Origin: Alphaproteobacteria bacterium
Lineage (GTDB): Bacteria; Pseudomonadota; Alphaproteobacteria; UBA7887
DNA: 8,167 bases
Assembly (NCBI GenBank): GCA_028289725.1
Contig: JANQOH010000287.1
Coordinates: 1 to 8,167 of the forward strand
Reading direction: 5' to 3'
Shown piece by piece: positions 6,111-8,167 of the stretch; positions within the stretch are counted from its first letter, which is position 1, and the number at the start of each line of letters is the position of its first letter. A program made the translations under genes and the position numbers. The notes under the pieces were generated by a model that saw nothing but the letters and a program-made list of their open reading frames with translations, did no database searches and was not told the origin of the DNA.

Positions 6111-7007
6111 ATGTCTCGCTATCGCCCTCACATCATGTTGGTCGCCGCTGCCGTGGTTTACGGCGCATTCATCAGCGTTCACAAAATTGCTGGCGAAGGA
6201 GGCATCGCGCCGATCGCGTACGGTTTCTGGCAATCGCTTGGCGCCGGTCTCCTGTTGTTGTCGATTTCCATCGCGACCGGTGCCGCGCCCGGGCGGCAGG
6301 CGATCCATTTACGTGCGTATCTCGTGGTGGGCGCGCTCGCGATTGGTTTGCCCGTATCGCTTTTGGCTTATGTTGCGCCGAACTTACCGATATCGATTAT
6401 GACATTGGTCTTGGCCATGTCGCCGCCGATGACTTACGCGCTCGGTTTGTTGGCGCGCGTTGAACCGTGGCGATGGTCGGCGGTCATTGGCATTGGATTT
6501 GGATTGGCCGGCGTTGCCGTGATCGTGGCGCCAGGCGCTGCCATGCCGGGAGCCGGTATGGCAGGCTGGTTCTTGCTCGCACTCTTGGCACCAATGATGT
6601 TCGGCGCCGCGAATGTCTCCGCGACGCTCTTGCGGCCGCCCGCGATGACGTCCGTGGCGATGGCCAGCGGTGTGCTGCTGGGGTCCGCGTTTGTGCAAGC
6701 GATCGCCATGACGTTGACCGGCCAGACTTATTGGTTCGCCGACTTCCCCGGTGTCGTGGATGGCGCACTATTGGCGGCCGTGTTCATCAACGCGATTTTT
6801 GTGACACTCTATCTGGAGATCGTTCGTCTCGCTGGCCCCGTATTTTTCGCGCAGTTCAATTATCTCGCGGTGCTGACCGGATTGGGCTGGGGGTGGTTGA
6901 TTTTTGCCGATCCGATCAACCCGGTGATTTGGGTGGCGTTCGTCTTGATGGCGATCGGCGTCGTGCTGATCTCGAAGCGAACCGCGACCGCTCCGGCAAA
7001 CGGCTGA
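6111..7007 (+). CDS. EamA/DMT-family transporter, ten predicted membrane helices
   Basis: Inner-membrane carrier of the drug/metabolite transporter superfamily, whose members mostly export amino acids, other metabolites or drugs. The 298-residue protein is almost wholly hydrophobic, with about ten helices arranged as two EamA-type halves (roughly 1-140 and 145-290). Each half ends in the usual pattern of a helix pair around a conserved Pro or Glu (ISIMTLVLAMSPPMTYALG near 100-118; FFAQFNYLAVLTGLGWG near 245-261) followed by a last helix (GVVLISKR). Short basic ends face the cytoplasm. The ATG is 13 bases after the enolase-family stop, with only a weak ribosome binding site, which suggests one transcript and perhaps coupled translation. 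Context hints at transport of a compound related to that enzyme's substrate or product, but this is inference; direction and substrate cannot be read from sequence. Confidence 0.9.
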   Translation: MSRYRPHIMLVAAAVVYGAFISVHKIAGEGGIAPIAYGFWQSLGAGLLLLSISIATGAAPGRQAIHLRAYLVVGALAIGLPVSLLAYVAPNLPISIMTLVLAMSPPMTYALGLLARVEPWRWSAVIGIGFGLAGVAVIVAPGAAMPGAGMAGWFLLALLAPMMFGAANVSATLLRPPAMTSVAMASGVLLGSAFVQAIAMTLTGQTYWFADFPGVVDGALLAAVFINAIFVTLYLEIVRLAGPVFFAQFNYLAVLTGLGWGWLIFADPINPVIWVAFVLMAIGVVLISKRTATAPANG

Positions 7008-7012
7008 TTCTT

Positions 7013-7042
7013 GGGCGTGGTTTGCGCTTCGCAGCCATGCCC
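7013..7042 (+). terminator. Strong GC-rich hairpin after the transporter gene, possible terminator
   Basis: GGGCGTGG at 7013-7020 pairs with CCATGCCC at 7035-7042 (one G-U pair), the pairing continues inwards by two more pairs, and after a bulged T the GCG at 7024-7026 pairs with CGC at 7030-7032 around a three-base loop. This gives about 13 base pairs starting six bases after the transporter TGA. The position is ideal for an operon end. No U-tract follows (the next bases are GGACTCGCG), so it is either a non-canonical or Rho-aided terminator, or a 3' stabilising structure. Confidence 0.5.
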
Positions 7043-7131
7043 GGACTCGCGCCCCGCGTCGTCTTGATGTACCAAATAACAATCGCTTAGAGCGGTCGAG
7101 CACAAACTTCCGCCAAAAGGATTAGGCAGCA

Positions 7132-7701
7132 ATGGACAAGGTACTCATTGGATTGATCACATTGATCGGCGGCGCATTTCTCATGGCGACGCACGCATCG
7201 GCCGAGAGCCGGTTCATCACCGAGGAAGCCGTGATCACAATCGAGAAGCGGCAGGCTGCCATGGCGCGCATGCTGGAGGCGGTGGAACAAGTGGTGCCGC
7301 GCTTGGGGGCAAATCGAACCGCGCCGGTTCCCATGAACCCATCGCATTGGCCGTTGATCCGCAAGGAAATTGAGACGACACGGGCATTTTTGGCCGAAAG
7401 CGAAGCACTTTGGACGCCCCCGACTAATCTCGGGTATGGCTCGATCACCAATGCTGAACCGGGCATTTGGTCGTTGCCGCGCGCTTTCGAACGACGCTAC
7501 AGCCTCGCAAGGACATCCTTGACGTCGCTCGAGGAGGCGATCGACCGCGAGGATGCCGACGCCGCAAAATCCGGGCTGTGTGCTCTGGTTCGGGCCTGCG
7601 GCGAGTGTCATGCGGCCTATCGCGTTGTAGATACGCAAAGCTTGATCCGTGAAGGCGTAGGCTGGCTCGGGCAATATCCCGGCTGTGTCCGGTCCTACTG
7701 A
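7132..7701 (+). CDS. Class II (cytochrome c'-like) monohaem cytochrome c, exported
   Basis: Periplasmic c-type cytochrome with a predicted four-helix bundle. The 189 residues begin with a signal peptide (1-24, cleavage after ASA before ESRF). The haem-binding motif CGECH is at 156-160, followed by AAYR, in the C-terminal position typical of the cytochrome c'/c-556 group (ACxxCHxxYR). IWSLPRAF at 112-119 matches the Trp/Phe helix segment of that group. In the first helix, RQAAMARM (40-47) offers M44 or M47 as a possible sixth ligand, as in low-spin c-556; five-coordinate c' proteins lack such a Met, so I lean to an electron carrier. Odd points: the chain continues about 25 residues past the haem motif and contains C183, and a proline-rich loop at 56-75 joins the first helices. 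ATG at 7132-7134 has AGGA ten bases upstream. No partner redox genes are in view. Confidence 0.88.
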   Translation: MDKVLIGLITLIGGAFLMATHASAESRFITEEAVITIEKRQAAMARMLEAVEQVVPRLGANRTAPVPMNPSHWPLIRKEIETTRAFLAESEALWTPPTNLGYGSITNAEPGIWSLPRAFERRYSLARTSLTSLEEAIDREDADAAKSGLCALVRACGECHAAYRVVDTQSLIREGVGWLGQYPGCVRSY

Positions 7702-7781
7702 TCGCGGCATCTTGCGGCAGAGGTCGTGTCTTTTGGTTGGTCTGTTAAGATTGGGGCCCTGCTGAGGTTCGAGGATATCAA
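7702..7781 (+). other. Short intergenic region with ribosome binding site of the dehydratase gene
   Basis: Eighty bases between the cytochrome stop and the next gene. GAGG at 7771-7774 lies seven bases before the ATG at 7782-7784 and supports that start. TAAGAT at about 7746-7751 resembles a -10 box, but there is no matching -35, so a separate promoter is only possible. No terminator-like hairpin with a T-run is seen after the cytochrome gene. Confidence 0.4.
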
Positions 7782-8167
7782 ATGCCGATCGGCCAAGTCC
7801 CGACGCTCGCGGAACTGGAGGCGGCCTATGACTGCACCCGGAAGGTAACGGTCGAAACACCGTTGCTCGAATCCGAAGGCTTGGCGCAACGCACGGGGGC
7901 CGCGCGTGTCTTCGTCAAACCGGAATCGCTTCAGCGGACGGGATCTTTCAAATTCCGCGGCGCCTATTGGCGTGTTCAAAGCCTGACGCCGGCGCAAAAG
8001 GCACGCGGCGTCATTGCCTATTCATCGGGAAATTTCGCCCAAGGATTGGCCGCGGCCGCGCGTATGGCCGAAGTTCCCGCCACGATCGTCATGCCAGTCG
8101 ACGCGCCGCCCGCGAAACGTCGCGGCACGGAGTCGTTCGGCGCGCGCATTGTTGTGTCTGACCATGG
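7782..8167 (+). CDS. PLP-dependent threonine/serine dehydratase, partial, C-terminus outside window
   Basis: Fold-type II pyridoxal-phosphate enzyme of the threonine/serine dehydratase group, which deaminates L-threonine to 2-oxobutanoate and L-serine to pyruvate; some relatives are serine racemases or hydroxy-amino-acid dehydratases. The first 128 codons are visible. Motifs: TPLLES at 26-31, the cofactor lysine K57 in GSFKFRGA at 54-61, and the phosphate-side loop SSGNFAQG at 81-88, then ATIVMPVDAPPAKR. The usual SGNH reads SGNF here; I recall the same spelling in an alphaproteobacterial branch, so it is probably a subfamily trait and not damage. The ATG at 7782-7784 follows a good ribosome binding site. 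Whether a regulatory ACT domain follows, which would separate a biosynthetic from a catabolic type, cannot be seen; no ilv genes are nearby. Confidence 0.9.
   Translation, partial: MPIGQVPTLAELEAAYDCTRKVTVETPLLESEGLAQRTGAARVFVKPESLQRTGSFKFRGAYWRVQSLTPAQKARGVIAYSSGNFAQGLAAAARMAEVPATIVMPVDAPPAKRRGTESFGARIVVSDH

Noticed and set aside
6467..7090. Alternative plus-strand frame of 207 codons inside the transporter gene
   Set aside because: Arg-rich low-complexity translation with no hydrophobic pattern; the main frame has ten clear membrane segments.
7064..7091. Possible promoter TTGATG ... TTAGAG before the cytochrome gene
   Set aside because: Spacing is 17 bases but the -10 element matches only about two of six consensus bases; too weak to annotate.
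7087..7860. Minus-strand open frame of 257 codons opposite the cytochrome and dehydratase starts, with several cysteine pairs
   Set aside because: It lies opposite a protein with a clear signal peptide and CxxCH haem site and crosses into a second real gene; the cysteines are scattered, and no ribosome binding site or family pattern was seen.
8022..8045. SGNF in place of SGNH at the PLP phosphate loop as a sign of an inactive dehydratase
   Set aside because: The cofactor lysine and the rest of the loop are intact, and I recall SGNFAQG in related alphaproteobacterial dehydratases, so it is likely a subfamily spelling.

Overview
The window looks like a piece of a GC-rich alphaproteobacterial chromosome. 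The best evidence is the minus-strand order mltB-like, rlpA, dacC/dacF-like, tmk, holB, which I recognise from alphaproteobacterial genomes. The HolB copy also has the zinc-less, basic form I associate with that class. I cannot place it below class level. No tRNA, rRNA, CRISPR array, insertion sequence or integrase is visible.

Left part (1-4807, all minus strand). This is a cell-wall and DNA-synthesis cluster, transcribed from right to left. It encodes a soluble-type lytic transglycosylase of the MltB family, the lipoprotein lytic transglycosylase RlpA with a C-terminal SPOR domain, a D,D-carboxypeptidase (penicillin-binding protein 5/6 class), thymidylate kinase, and the delta' clamp-loader subunit, which is cut by the left edge of the window. 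The rlpA-dacC, dacC-tmk and tmk-holB junctions are tight (tmk/holB share an ATGA overlap; rlpA and dacC touch through a possible GTGA overlap), so these four genes probably form one operon. A 124-base gap with two inverted repeats separates mltB from rlpA. The three wall enzymes fit together: the carboxypeptidase trims stem peptides, RlpA cuts glycan stripped of peptides at the division site, and the MltB-type enzyme cuts glycan more generally.

Middle (4808-7131). A 117-base divergent intergenic region holds two copies of a 9-base direct repeat. To its right, on the plus strand, lie an enolase-superfamily (mandelate racemase group) enzyme of unknown substrate and, 13 bases later, a ten-helix EamA/DMT transporter. 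They look like a two-gene catabolic or export unit. A strong GC-rich hairpin begins six bases after the transporter stop.

Right part (7132-8167, plus strand). A secreted class II (cytochrome c'-like) monohaem cytochrome is followed, after an 80-base gap, by the start of a PLP-dependent threonine/serine dehydratase that runs off the right edge.

No obviously undescribed multi-gene system is present. The items most worth a second look are the active site of the enolase-superfamily enzyme (KxN where KxK is usual) with its unassigned substrate, the hairpin after the transporter, and the Glu-to-Asp change at a catalytic position of RlpA.
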